Positions 8,555 through 17,156 of a stretch of 64,000 bases of DNA are shown in pieces; positions within the stretch are counted from its first letter, which is position 1; each line of letters starts with the position of its first letter. Made by a program: the position numbers and the translations under genes. Source of the stretch: an uncultured Collinsella sp. (GTDB lineage: Bacteria; Actinomycetota; Coriobacteriia; Coriobacteriales; Coriobacteriaceae); NCBI GenBank assembly GCA_958437495.1, contig CAUBOH010000002.1, positions 1 to 64,000 on the forward strand, read 5' to 3'. Below the pieces are notes generated by a model. That model had not been told where the DNA came from. It was given only the letters and a program-made list of their open reading frames with translations, and did not search any database.

Positions 8555-9409
8555 CTAGTTGGCGGGCTGGAAGAAGGCTACGGCCACGGCACCGGGGCCC
8601 ACGTGGGTGCCGATGGTGGCGCCGATGGTGTGGACGGGCAGCTCGCCCTCGGTGTGGCCAGCCCACAGTGCCGCGCTGTCCTCGACGTACTTCTTGAGCA
8701 CCGCATCCGAAAGGCCTGTATAGCCCAGCGCCAGCGGCATGGAAAAGTCGACACCGCCCGCCTTTTCGACCTTCTGGTTGAGCAGGTTACGGCCGTTCTT
8801 GGAGCCACGTGCCTTGCCCAGCTGCACGATCAGGCCGTCCTCGGCGGCCACAACGGGTTTCACGTTGAGCAGCGTGCCCACGGCGCCGGCCGCAGCAGAC
8901 AGGCGACCGCCGCGCACCAAGTACTCCAGCGTCTCGAGCAGGCCGATGACGACCACACGGTCGCGGACTGCCTCGACGGCCGCCGCGATCTGGGCCGCAC
9001 TACGGCCCTCGTCCACCAAGCGCAGGGCATACTCGACCAGCACGCGCTCGCCAAGCGTCACGTTATTGCTGTCTACCACGAACACGTCGCCGCCCGGCGC
9101 CTCGGCAAGTGCGGTACGGGCACTCTGATTGGTGCCCGAAAGCTTGGCGCCCACGGTAATAATCACTGCCTCGTCGCCGGCCTCACGCGCCTCGGCAATC
9201 GCCTGCGAAAACGCGTACGGGTTAACCTGGCCGGTCTTGGGCAGCTCATCGCGCTCCACGAGCATCTCGTAAAAGCGCTGGTGATCGATGTCGACGCCAT
9301 CCATATACACATCGGTGCCAAAGGTGACGGACAGCGGCAGAACACGCAGAGCGGAGTGCTCCGCCGGCGACATATCGCTTGCGGAATCGGTAATAATACG
9401 GACGGACAT
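8555..9409 (-). CDS. DegV family fatty-acid-binding protein (first copy)
   Basis: A 284-aa two-domain DegV/FakB-type protein. Characterised FakB members bind a fatty acid and present it to the kinase FakA. The N-terminus has ITDSASDMSP, the conserved DSxSD(L/I) signature. A GxxxSGTNQSA segment (residues ~90-100) and SNNVTLGERVLVEYAL follow, with the C-terminal GATIGTHVGPGAV loop near 265-280. The start is ATG 9409 with AAAGGA at 6 nt; the longer frame is non-conserved. It follows the MarR gene on the same strand after 119 nt. A second DegV at 58817-59677 differs substantially, suggesting different lipid preferences. Confidence 0.9.
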   Translation of the reverse strand: MSVRIITDSASDMSPAEHSALRVLPLSVTFGTDVYMDGVDIDHQRFYEMLVERDELPKTGQVNPYAFSQAIAEAREAGDEAVIITVGAKLSGTNQSARTALAEAPGGDVFVVDSNNVTLGERVLVEYALRLVDEGRSAAQIAAAVEAVRDRVVVIGLLETLEYLVRGGRLSAAAGAVGTLLNVKPVVAAEDGLIVQLGKARGSKNGRNLLNQKVEKAGGVDFSMPLALGYTGLSDAVLKKYVEDSAALWAGHTEGELPVHTIGATIGTHVGPGAVAVAFFQPAN

Positions 9410-9528
9410 AACAAATCCTTTCTTGCGCAGGTCTCGCGCAGGGAATTTAGACAGCAATGCCCCGGCACGGCATGCGCGCTCAAACGGGACGATGCAGTTG
9501 TTAATGGGAAGCAAATGCCTTGGCGGCC

Positions 9529-9978
9529 TTAGATCTCGCGCAGAGTGTTGAGAATCGTACGCAGCGACGCATACATCTGCTCGCGCTGCTCCACGCCCAT
9601 GGCCTTACCGGTGGTGTCGAGCACGTCGTGGATGATGCGGTCGGCCTCGTTCATGCTCTCGCCACCCAGCGTGGTCAGGCGAACCGGGGCGCGGTACTTG
9701 ACGGCAGCATCGCCCGAGTCATCAACCTCGACAAAGCCGCCCTCCTCCAGGTGCGCCAGCGTGCGCGAAACGGCAGCGCGCGTCACGCCGGCAACGCGAG
9801 CCAGGTCGGCGCCGGTCATGCCGTCCTTGCTGCGCTCCAGGTAGTACAGGCACATGACGTCGGAGCCCTTGAGGCCCAGCCTTGCGCCCTCGGACGTCTT
9901 GATACGCTGGATCTCCTTGTAGAGCCCGCTAATCAGTCCGACAAAATCCTCAAAACGTGTCTCGTCGTTCTGCTGCAT
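9529..9978 (-). CDS. MarR-family transcriptional regulator
   Basis: A 149-aa winged-helix regulator. Residues ~40-110 contain GLKGSDVMCLYYL, then GMTGADLARVAGVTRAAVSRTLAHLEEGGFVEV, a clear helix-turn-helix with recognition helix, then the wing (DDSGDAAVKYRAPVRLT). N- and C-terminal helices (residues 1-30, 115-149) would form the dimer interface. It is transcribed in the same direction as degV, 119 nt upstream, so it may control degV and itself; no obvious palindromic operator was found. The ligand is unknown. Confidence 0.88.
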   Translation of the reverse strand: MQQNDETRFEDFVGLISGLYKEIQRIKTSEGARLGLKGSDVMCLYYLERSKDGMTGADLARVAGVTRAAVSRTLAHLEEGGFVEVDDSGDAAVKYRAPVRLTTLGGESMNEADRIIHDVLDTTGKAMGVEQREQMYASLRTILNTLREI

Positions 9979-10081
9979 GGGAGACGACCGCCTTTCGCTT
10001 GCATGATGCTAACGGGTAAACATCTTAGCCGTACTCAGCGACTGCCGCCTCCACGCGACCCATTTGTTAACTCATCAACAT

Positions 10082-10122
10082 AAAAACCACCACAAAGGGG
10101 ACAGGCACCTTTATGGTGGTTT
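10082..10122. repeat. Family A palindrome, copy 3
   Basis: AAACCACCACAAAGGGGACA with the second arm CCTTTATGGTGGTTT. It lies 25 nt beyond the stop of the B3/4-domain gene (- strand). Arms can form a 12-bp stem. Confidence 0.8.
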
Positions 10123-10147
10123 GGGCATCAATAGGTTCTGGGGGCCG

Positions 10148-10867
10148 TTACAGCTCCACGCAGGGGTTGTCGCGGGTCACAAGCGTCTTAACGACAACCG
10201 TCGCTCCCAAATACCGCTCGAGCAGCTCGGCTAAGCGATCGATCGCGGCCTGGCAATCCCCCATGCGCTCGGGTTCAACACACTCAATCGCCAGGAACGC
10301 GTCGGCCGAATCGTCGGACAGAGCCGTTCGAACGCCGTCGCGCCAGTTCCAGCAGCGGCACACGGCACCCGCATCATCGATGTAGGCGAGCTCGCCAGGC
10401 AGCGTCGGGTCATCCGCTTCCTCGCCAAGCGGCAGGAACGCATCGCCGCCGTTGGTCACCTTCAAGCGAAGATCTCCCTCAATCGCATGCAGATCCTCGC
10501 CTCCCACGGGCAGCGCGTAGGTCAACGACACCGTGTTGTAGATGTCCACCGCGGGCGTAATGTGGCCCACCGGTTTGCCTTTGAGCACGCGCTTGAGGAG
10601 GTTCTCGATTGAACAGCGCGCGCCCTTTTTAGTCTTGAACAGTCTGTACGCGTCACGCCATGCCTTGACCGGCGCGTTCTCGCTGATGGTATCGCTGGTC
10701 AGGTGGCGCTCCGCATCGATGTTGGCGCGGTCAAGCAGCGCCGCAATGGCATCTACGTCCTCTTGAGGAATCTGGGCCGCGGGCTTCATGCCCTTTGCGA
10801 CCACGACGCCGACCGCTGCCTGCGGAAACAGCTCCCAAAATGAATCCTCGGCAACAAAGCCCTTCAT
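10148..10867 (-). CDS. B3/4 tRNA-binding-like domain protein
   Basis: A 239-aa protein of the free-standing B3/B4 type (COG3382), related to the editing domain of the phenylalanyl-tRNA synthetase beta chain. Hallmarks are the central stretch SIENLLKRVLKGKPVGHITPAVDIYN(T)VSLTYALPVGGEDL split by short turns, then AYIDDAGAVCRCWNWRDGVRTALSDDS, which is typical of the group. Members have been proposed to deacylate mischarged tRNA, but the role is not established here. ATG at 10867 has GGGAG upstream; the alternative 15 nt earlier lacks one. Monocistronic, with a family-A palindrome behind it. Confidence 0.85.
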   Translation of the reverse strand: MKGFVAEDSFWELFPQAAVGVVVAKGMKPAAQIPQEDVDAIAALLDRANIDAERHLTSDTISENAPVKAWRDAYRLFKTKKGARCSIENLLKRVLKGKPVGHITPAVDIYNTVSLTYALPVGGEDLHAIEGDLRLKVTNGGDAFLPLGEEADDPTLPGELAYIDDAGAVCRCWNWRDGVRTALSDDSADAFLAIECVEPERMGDCQAAIDRLAELLERYLGATVVVKTLVTRDNPCVEL

Positions 10868-11037
10868 ACGCTCTCCCTTCATTGTGCGCGCCCGAGCGAG
10901 GGCGTCTAAACAAAAAGCGCCCTCACAGCGGCCACCTTCAAAGTCCTACGGTGCCGCCACAAGAGCGCTTACGCTGCCCCCATCCGGAGAAGGGGACGAT
11001 ATGTCAGGCGTATTGTAACCTGAGTCATCCGCCCAAG

Positions 11038-11080
11038 CAAAACCACCGCAAAGGTGCCTGTCCCCTTTATGGTGGTTTTG
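11038..11080. repeat. Family A palindrome, copy 4
   Basis: AAACCACCGCAAAGGTGCC, then TGTCCCC and TTTATGGTGGTTTT. It lies 15 nt beyond the pckA stop (- strand). Confidence 0.8.
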
Positions 11081-11094
11081 GACCTGAGGCAACG

Positions 11095-12765
11095 CTAGTG
11101 GCGGAGTCCCAGCAGGCCGCGGCCGCGATGACGGGCCTCGGCGGACACCTGGGCGTGCGGGCCGGCGGCCTTAACGGACTCGGGCAGGTGCGAGTACTTC
11201 TTCTCGAAGTTCTCCTCGAACATCACCGCCAGGTTGTGCGCTGCCTCGTCGTAGCGCGCGGTGCTCTGCCAGTACTGGCGCGGCACCAGGATGCCGTCGG
11301 GCACACCGTGGCACGTGGTGGGAATGTCGACATTAAAGATATCGTCGCGCACGAACTCGCTGTCCTCGATGGTACCGTCGAGGGCGCGGGCCACCAGGGC
11401 GCGCGTGTAGGCAAGCTCGATGCGATGGCCCACGCCATAACCGCCGCCGATCCAACCGGTGTTGACCAGATAGACGCGGGTGCGACCGTCGGCGATACGC
11501 TCACCGAGCATCTTGGCGTAGACCAGAGGGTCGAGCGGCATAAACGGCTCTCCGAACAGCGAGGAGAACGTGGGCGTGGGCTCGGTGACGCCAACCTCGG
11601 TGCCGGGGATCTTGGCGGTGAAGCCCGTCACAAAGTGATACATGGCGGCGTCGGCCGTCAGGCGCGAGATGGGCGGCAGCACGCCAAAGGCATCGCAGGT
11701 CAAAAACAGCACGACGCTCGGGGTGGTGCCCATACCCTTGGTCCACGCGTTGGGGATATGCTCGACGGGATAGGCCACGCGCGTGTTGTGCGTGATTGAA
11801 ATATCGTCGTAATTGGGCTTGCGGTTCTCATCGAGCACCACGTTTTCGCAGATGGCGCCAAAGCGAACAGCATTGAAGATCTCAGGCTCGTGGAACACAT
11901 CCAGGCCCTCGCACTTGGCGTAGCAGCCGCCCTCGATGTTGAAGATGCCCATGTCGGACCAACCGTGCTCGTCATCGCCGATCAGCAGGCGCGTGGGGTT
12001 GGCCGAAAGCGTGGTCTTGCCGGTGCCCGACAGGCCAAAGAACACCGCGGTCTCGTGCGTGACGGGGTCCATACTGGCCGAGCAATGCATGGGCAGCACG
12101 TCGTCCTCGACGGGCAGCAGGTAATTCATGACGCTGAAGATGGACTTTTTGATCTCGCCGGAGTAACCGGTACCCGCGACCAAAATCACGCGCTCCTGGA
12201 AGTTGATGACCACGGCGGCGCTGGAGTTGAGGCCCTTGATGGCGGGATCGCACTGGTAGCCCGGCGCGGCGAGTACGCAGAAGTCCGGTTCGCCGGTGCG
12301 CGCGATTTCGCGGGCGAGCGGGCGGGCGAGCATCTGCTTAATGAAGAGTGCCTGGCTGGCGCGCTCGCAGGCGACGAGCAGTCGGCGCGTGTGGTTGCGG
12401 TCGGCGCCCGCCATGCCGCGGGTGACAAACACATCGCGCTCGTTGAGGTAGTCGACGATACCGGCCTTGATGGTCTCGTAGCTCTCGATCGAAAGCGGGC
12501 GGTTGACGGCGCCCCAGGCGATCTTGTCGTGCACGTCGGGCGTGTCGGCGATAAAGCGGTCGTTGGGCGAACGTCCGGTACGCTCCCCCGTCTCGATCAC
12601 CAGCGCGCCGTTGGAGGCCATGCGGCCTTCGTTGCGGCGGATGGCATGCTCGACGAGCTCGGCTGCCGGCAGGTCAACCAGCAGGCGGGGCTGATTCTCG
12701 GCGGGGTCTTCGACCAGCGTAATGCCAAAGTTGGACAGAACTTCTGCAGGGGTAACACCAGGCAT
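11095..12765 (-). CDS. pckA: Phosphoenolpyruvate carboxykinase (ATP)
   Basis: Interconverts oxaloacetate plus ATP and PEP plus CO2 plus ADP. In a fermentative gut anaerobe it may run towards oxaloacetate as well as gluconeogenesis (inference). The 556 aa slightly exceed the usual ~535. GRSPNDRF (64-71) binds substrate, GLSGTGKTT (244-252) is the kinase-1a P-loop, LIGDDEHGW (261-269) holds the metal-binding aspartates and EGGCYAKCEGL follows. The ATG at 12765 has a near-perfect AAAGGAGG 5 nt upstream; upstream in-frame sequence is not conserved. An IS110 element is inserted about 165 nt upstream and could have altered its promoter. Confidence 0.96.
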   Translation of the reverse strand: MPGVTPAEVLSNFGITLVEDPAENQPRLLVDLPAAELVEHAIRRNEGRMASNGALVIETGERTGRSPNDRFIADTPDVHDKIAWGAVNRPLSIESYETIKAGIVDYLNERDVFVTRGMAGADRNHTRRLLVACERASQALFIKQMLARPLAREIARTGEPDFCVLAAPGYQCDPAIKGLNSSAAVVINFQERVILVAGTGYSGEIKKSIFSVMNYLLPVEDDVLPMHCSASMDPVTHETAVFFGLSGTGKTTLSANPTRLLIGDDEHGWSDMGIFNIEGGCYAKCEGLDVFHEPEIFNAVRFGAICENVVLDENRKPNYDDISITHNTRVAYPVEHIPNAWTKGMGTTPSVVLFLTCDAFGVLPPISRLTADAAMYHFVTGFTAKIPGTEVGVTEPTPTFSSLFGEPFMPLDPLVYAKMLGERIADGRTRVYLVNTGWIGGGYGVGHRIELAYTRALVARALDGTIEDSEFVRDDIFNVDIPTTCHGVPDGILVPRQYWQSTARYDEAAHNLAVMFEENFEKKYSHLPESVKAAGPHAQVSAEARHRGRGLLGLRH

Positions 12766-12956
12766 GGGGCCTCCTTTAAAAACGCGGCACGTGGACGCAG
12801 CGCGCACTTTACTCACGTAAAGCCCGTTGTACCCGATATGCAAAAACGTTTTTGCGGCAAGGGCGAAGCGCCCGCCCAACGGTCAAAAATCGCACGCAAG
12901 CGGCCTAGTCATTGGGTAGTCATTGGGTGTTCCTATAGTTTTGTCAACCGTCGGGG

Positions 12957-14090
12957 CTACTCCCGGTAGGGCACCCGGTCGCGCATCACGGCGTATATCG
13001 CCCTGAGCCGCTTCCTCGCGACGGCCTTGAGCGCCCGCCCGTGCCCCATGCCCCGCGCCCTGCAGGCCCGGTAGTACTCGCCGTAGCGCCCCGAGGACCT
13101 CACCAGGCTGTTGCACGAGAAGATCAGCAGGGACTTGAGCCTCGCGTCGCCGCGCCTGGACGCCCTGACCGACCTCACCGACGTGCCGGAGCTCCTCACC
13201 CTCGGGGCTATGCCGCAGTACGAGGCCAGGTGGTCGTGGTCCGGGAACCTCCCGATGTCGACCGGCACCGCGAGCTGCGCCGCGGTCCTCGGGCCGATGC
13301 CGGGCACGGTGAGCAGGCACGCGTAGGTCTCGTCGCCCTCGAGCAGCGCCGCCGTCTCGGCCTCGAGGGCCCCGGCCTCGTCGAGGGCCTCCGATATCCG
13401 GGCGGCCAGGAACCTGACCTGCCTGTTCTCGGCCTCGACGAGCGCCGGCGGGGGCGCGGTGGAGGCGGCCGCGGCCTCCCCGGCGGCCTCGGCCCGCGGG
13501 CCCCCGGCCCCGGAGCGGGCGATCCCCCACGCCCCGCCGAACCCGGCGAGCAGCTCCAGCCACCGCCGGTCCGACAGGTCGACCGCGGCCTCGAGGGCCG
13601 GGCAGGACTCGAGCAGCACCGCGCGCAGGCGGTTCTTGTCCCTGGTCGCGCAGGCGACGACGTGGTCGCGCTGCGACGAGAGGGCGCGGGCGGCCTCGAG
13701 GGCCTCGCCGCGGCCCGGGACCCCCGACAGGGAGTCCGGCACGCCCAGGGCGGTCCGCGCGATCACCGCGGCGTCGCGCTCGTCGGTCTTGGCCTCGCCG
13801 GCGAACAGGCCCGCGGCGCGGCTGGCGGCGAGCCCGGGCAGGTGGGCGACCCCGAGCCCCGCGGCGCGGGCCCGCCTCACGGCGAGGGACCCTATGTTGC
13901 GGAACTGGTCGACGACGACGAGCGTGCCGGCGGGCGCGGAGGCGAACAGCGCGTCGAGCTCGGCCTCCCTGTTGCGGACGGGGGCGCTGGCCGGCACCTC
14001 CCCGTCGCGGTCGACCAGGCAGGCCCAGTGCGATGACTTGCCGACGTCCAGGCCGAGCACGGCCGCGGGTCTGGTGGATGGCGCTTTCAC
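12957..14090 (-). CDS. IS110-family transposase (bridge-RNA-guided recombinase)
   Basis: A 377-aa protein with the two IS110 domains. The N-terminal RuvC-like DEDD domain starts LGLDVGKSSHW (Asp15) and continues with GTLVVVDQFRN and KTDERDAAVIART, which supply the further acidic residues. A coiled-coil section links to the C-terminal Tnp_IS116/IS110/IS902 domain: LTVPGIGPRTAAQL, then FPDHDHLASYCGIAPRV and RSSGTS, where the catalytic serine is expected. The start is GTG 14090, with GGAAGG 7 nt upstream. All motifs are present with no frameshift, so it looks intact. In studied members this protein uses a bridge RNA to choose target and donor. Confidence 0.92.
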   Translation of the reverse strand: MKAPSTRPAAVLGLDVGKSSHWACLVDRDGEVPASAPVRNREAELDALFASAPAGTLVVVDQFRNIGSLAVRRARAAGLGVAHLPGLAASRAAGLFAGEAKTDERDAAVIARTALGVPDSLSGVPGRGEALEAARALSSQRDHVVACATRDKNRLRAVLLESCPALEAAVDLSDRRWLELLAGFGGAWGIARSGAGGPRAEAAGEAAAASTAPPPALVEAENRQVRFLAARISEALDEAGALEAETAALLEGDETYACLLTVPGIGPRTAAQLAVPVDIGRFPDHDHLASYCGIAPRVRSSGTSVRSVRASRRGDARLKSLLIFSCNSLVRSSGRYGEYYRACRARGMGHGRALKAVARKRLRAIYAVMRDRVPYRE

Positions 14091-14343
14091 GGTGGTATCC
14101 TTCCGGTAGTCGTTCGACCGGATGGCCTCCCCCTCGGCACTCACATTACCAGCCGCGGCACCTGCCCGGCACTTTCCTATCAGCCGTCGGGGGCGGCGCG
14201 TCCCGCGCCGGCAGCACCCAACGGGCCCTCTCGGGGGCAGGGACGTTCGGCCGTGCGCGGGCGCCCGGTCGGCGGCCCGTTCTGGGCGCGCCTCAATCGT
14301 AGCCCGAGACGGTCCCGGGCTGACAATTTCGACTGTAATGGAC
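14091..14343 (-). ncRNA. Putative bridge-RNA-coding left end of the IS110 element
   Basis: About 253 nt of very GC-rich non-coding DNA upstream of the transposase, rich in short palindromes (GGCGCG-TCC-CGCGCC at 14194-14208; AGCCCGAGACGGTCCCGGGCT split arms at 14301-14321). In characterised IS110-group elements this region is transcribed as the bridge RNA. A hairpin next to the start codon (CCGGT/ACCGG, 14103-14121) shows TAGTCGTT (14107-14114), identical to the flank at 14357-14364. RNA boundaries are not deducible by eye. Confidence 0.5.
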
Positions 14344-14397
14344 GTTCTTAAACGACTAGTCGTTAAAGACACTCTTGAACAGGCAACAGCCAAGGAG
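14344..14397. repeat. Repeat family F at the insertion site
   Basis: AACGACTAGTCGTT (14351-14364) is a perfect palindrome, followed by AAAGACACTCTTGAAC and CAACAGCCAAGG. The second part matches 62050-62094 (TAGTCGTT, GGACGCTCTTAAAC, CAACAGCCAAGG). It is the right-hand flank of the IS110 insertion. Confidence 0.6.
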
Positions 14398-14442
14398 CGT
14401 CCCCAGATGCCGGCACTTAGGGACGTTCCCAAAGTGCCGGCT
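14392..14442. repeat. Intergenic repeat family B, copy 2
   Basis: AAGGAGCGTCCCCAGATGCC continuing to the palindrome TGCCGGCA, then GGGACGTTCCCAAAG and TGCCGGC. It has the same double-unit structure as 268-321. It lies between the IS110 element and the flippase gene. Confidence 0.65.
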
Positions 14443-14540
14443 ACTGAATGGCGCCGCCGAAATTATTGAACAACCTGCTCAAAAACACGAATGGACACCA
14501 CCGTGACTATACTAGAGCGCAGCAAGAGAAAGGAACCGCC

Positions 14541-16121
14541 TTGAGTATCACGCCCCTCGATAGCATCCGCCGTGCCATCGCCCGCCGCAATGGCGTCGCC
14601 GACCCCGCCGTAGCGGGCAGCGGCACCGCAAAGGCCCAGGGCGGACGCATCGAGAACGGCCTGTTCCCCGCCTCCCACACGGCCGAAGAGCTCGCGCGCA
14701 TCCAGGAGCTGAGCCAGCGCAACGCCGGCGGCCCCGACAGCGGCCAGGCCACGCGCCGTCGCCGAGAGCGCGATCGCGAGCCCGGCCCCATCCACCGCAT
14801 GGTCAACGCCTGGTGGAACCGCCTGCTCGGCGCTGTCTACGGCGGCGGCTTCTCCACGCAGGAAGCCGAATACGAGGAGCACGCCACCCGCCGCGACTAT
14901 CTCTGGAATACCCTGGGCACCACCGTGTGGGGTTTCGCGTTCCCCCTGCTCACCATTGTGTCCACGCAGCTTGTGGGCGCCGAGGAAGCCGGTAAGTTCT
15001 CCATCGCCTTTGTCACCGGCACGCTCATCATGATCGCGTGCAACTACGGCGTGCGCAATTTCCAGGTCTCGGATATCGACGAAACGACGTCCTTTGCCTC
15101 CTACCAACTCAACCGCTGGCTTTGCGGAGCGCTCGCCCTAGGCTGCGGCCTCATGTACAGCAGCGCCCGCGGCTATGACGCGCAGATGGCGACGATCGGC
15201 CTGGGCGTCTACCTGTATAAGGTGATTGACGGCGTGGCGGACGTGTACGAGGGCCGCCTGCAGCAGGCCGATAAACTCTACCTGGCCGGCATGAGCCAAA
15301 CGCTACGCTCCGTCGGCGTCATCGTGGTCTTTAGCGTGGCGCTGTTCCTTACGCGCAGCATGCCCATCGCGGCCATGGCCATGGGCGTCACCGCCATCGC
15401 CTCGCTCGTGCTGGTCACCGCGCCGCTCGCCCTACTCGAGACCGAAAAATCGCGCCGCGTGAGCGTGCGCGAGGTCGGTCACCTGTTTGTCCAGTGCGCT
15501 CCGCTCTTTGGCGCACTGTTCCTGTTCAACCTCATCGAGAGCATGCCCAAGTTTGTGATGGAAGGCACGCTGGCCTATAAATACCAGCTGTACTTTAATG
15601 CCCTGTTCTTTCCGGCGCAGGCTATTTTGCTGAGCATTGGCTTTGTCTATAAACCGCAGCTTTTGCGTCTGTCGAGCATTTGGGCGAACCCGCGCAAACG
15701 TCGCCGTTTTGACTTGATTATTATTGCCGTTATGGCGCTGATCGTGGCCATCACCGGCGTGTGCGCCGCATTTATGGCAGGCCCCGGCATTCCCCTCATG
15801 AGCTTTATGTACGGCCTCAACTTTGAGCGCTACCGCACATTGGCGCTGTTGATGGTCGTCGCCGGCGGCGTAACCGCAGCCATCGATTTTATCTACGCCA
15901 TTATCACGGTGCTGCGCCACGCTGGAGACGTCACCAAGATCTACTTGATCTGCTTTGCCGTGAGCGTGGTGCTCCCGGTGATCCTGATCAACCTGTTGGG
16001 CCTGATGGGCGCCGTCGTGAGCTACCTGGCGGTCATGGCCCTACTGCTGGTGTTGCTGATAATCGAGTACGCCCACATCCGCCAGCGCATCGAGCGCGAC
16101 CGCAACCCATACGGCGCCTAA
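14541..16121 (+). CDS. Polysaccharide flippase-like membrane protein
   Basis: A 526-aa protein with a charged, probably disordered N-terminal ~115 residues and then about 12-14 transmembrane helices (YLWNTLGTTVWGFAFPLLTIV to the end). This is the MOP/Wzx arrangement of lipid-linked oligosaccharide flippases. It would move undecaprenyl-linked saccharides to the outer leaflet; the substrate is unknown and no glycosyltransferases are adjacent. I chose TTG 14541 because AAAGGA lies 7 nt upstream; the longer frame from 14448 runs into repeat sequence. The charged cytoplasmic extension is unusual for Wzx proteins. Confidence 0.72.
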   Translation: MSITPLDSIRRAIARRNGVADPAVAGSGTAKAQGGRIENGLFPASHTAEELARIQELSQRNAGGPDSGQATRRRRERDREPGPIHRMVNAWWNRLLGAVYGGGFSTQEAEYEEHATRRDYLWNTLGTTVWGFAFPLLTIVSTQLVGAEEAGKFSIAFVTGTLIMIACNYGVRNFQVSDIDETTSFASYQLNRWLCGALALGCGLMYSSARGYDAQMATIGLGVYLYKVIDGVADVYEGRLQQADKLYLAGMSQTLRSVGVIVVFSVALFLTRSMPIAAMAMGVTAIASLVLVTAPLALLETEKSRRVSVREVGHLFVQCAPLFGALFLFNLIESMPKFVMEGTLAYKYQLYFNALFFPAQAILLSIGFVYKPQLLRLSSIWANPRKRRRFDLIIIAVMALIVAITGVCAAFMAGPGIPLMSFMYGLNFERYRTLALLMVVAGGVTAAIDFIYAIITVLRHAGDVTKIYLICFAVSVVLPVILINLLGLMGAVVSYLAVMALLLVLLIIEYAHIRQRIERDRNPYGA

Positions 16122-16137
16122 TTCGAATCAATTTGAA

Positions 16138-16312
16138 GAAAAGAAACGTCGATGTTTTGGCACCGACAGCGAGCAGTCTCGAAGTGCCCCAGGTTGGCGC
16201 GAAAGAGGAGCGACGCGTACTTCTGTACACGAGCGACGGTTTGAGCGACAAGATGGGGTGCTTCGGGGCTGCGCAGCGTCAACGTGACCGCCGTTCGGTA
16301 GAACGGCGGAAC
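16138..16312. other. Conserved structured intergenic element, family E copy 1
   Basis: Between the flippase and the convergent metallophosphatase. It contains, in order, blocks AGCGAG, GTCTCGAAG, CAGGTTG and TTTGAGCGACAAG, which recur in the same order at 62128-62331. It ends in hairpin CCGCCGTTC-GGTA-GAACGGCGG (16288-16309), 7 nt from the metallophosphatase stop. Copy 2 ends the same way with a GGTA loop. There is no open frame of note, so it may be a 3'-UTR structure or small RNA. Confidence 0.5.
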
Positions 16313-16316
16313 AAGG

Positions 16317-17156
16317 TTATTCTCCAGGCTTGATATTTGCGTAGAACTCCGCACCGTCGTCCAGGCGCAGAATGCCCACGCGGCCGAACTCGGAGCCGGT
16401 GGCGGCGGCGCAGTCGATGTCGATGCGGTCGGGAACGCCGGCGGTATCATCGCCGCCCAGGCGCACAATCTGTCCGCGCCCCGACTCCTCGTCGAGTCCC
16501 GCCAGGCCGCCTACCTCGCAATAACGCCCGAGCGACACCGTTGGCGTGTGGCCACTCACCACGACCGGACCCTTGCCCTCGGCAGAAAGCAGCCCCGTCG
16601 GCGCATCCCAATAGCCATGGCGAATCCACAGCAGGTCATCGGACGACTGCACGGCAAGCATCTGCTTCAGCAGTTCGCGATCGGCGCCAACCGCTCCGGC
16701 ACCATCGGCACAATCCACGTCGTGTTCAAGTAAAAACGCCCGGGCCGCCTCGGTCTCAATACCGGCATGCACCAGCAGGTACGGGCGCTCATCGGTCTCG
16801 GCCACCGCATACAGCGGCAGCCCGGCCATCCAGCGCACAAGCTCCTCGTACGCCTCAAATTCCATGTCGTTAAGCTGCTCGCGCGTCGTCCAGCCACCGT
16901 TGATATCCCACGTCTCGGCATCGAGCGGGTCCTGGCCGATAATGGCATCGAGCATGATTTGCTCATGGTTACCCTTGAGCACGCGCGCGTTGGGCAGCGA
17001 TCGCACCAGTTTAATAACACCGACCGAATCGGGTCCGCGATCGATCATGTCGCCCAGCACGTACAGCGTATCTTCGGACGTCAGTGAAATCTTAGACAGG
17101 GCCTCGTCAAGCGCACGCACGTGTCCGTGAGCATCAGATGTCACATAGATCGCCAT
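16317..17156 (-). CDS. Calcineurin-like metallophosphatase (PrpE/ApaH-type)
   Basis: A 279-aa soluble phosphoesterase. All binuclear-metal motifs are in order: DAHGH (residues 8-12), GDMIDRGPDS (about 34-43), KGNHEQ (about 60) and SGHTP (about 195). This is the pattern of serine/threonine protein phosphatases of the PP1/PrpE/ApaH class. The substrate could be a phosphoprotein or a diadenosine polyphosphate and is not deducible. The protein starts directly at MAIYVTSDAHGH, with GGAAAGG about 7 nt upstream. Monocistronic; the family-E element lies beyond its stop. Confidence 0.88.
   Translation of the reverse strand: MAIYVTSDAHGHVRALDEALSKISLTSEDTLYVLGDMIDRGPDSVGVIKLVRSLPNARVLKGNHEQIMLDAIIGQDPLDAETWDINGGWTTREQLNDMEFEAYEELVRWMAGLPLYAVAETDERPYLLVHAGIETEAARAFLLEHDVDCADGAGAVGADRELLKQMLAVQSSDDLLWIRHGYWDAPTGLLSAEGKGPVVVSGHTPTVSLGRYCEVGGLAGLDEESGRGQIVRLGGDDTAGVPDRIDIDCAAATGSEFGRVGILRLDDGAEFYANIKPGE

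Larger units (their letters stand above)
12929..14347 (-). mobile_element. IS110-family insertion sequence
   Basis: The element encodes one transposase (12957-14090, -), has a long non-coding left end (14091-14343) and only ~28 nt after the stop. That layout marks the IS110 group rather than IS1111. There are no terminal inverted repeats, as expected. GTTC occurs at both proposed ends (12929-12932 and 14344-14347). Joining the flanks at GTTC regenerates a repeat like 62050-62078: TAGTCATTGGGT, then GTTCTTAAACGACTA. The ends are inferred from this rejoining and could be off by a few bases. GC content is visibly higher than in the neighbours. Confidence 0.8.

Noticed and set aside
12883..13563. 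226-aa Arg/Gly-rich frame inside the IS110 transposase gene
   Set aside because: Same-strand alternative frame of a GC-rich gene; the transposase motifs lie in the other frame.
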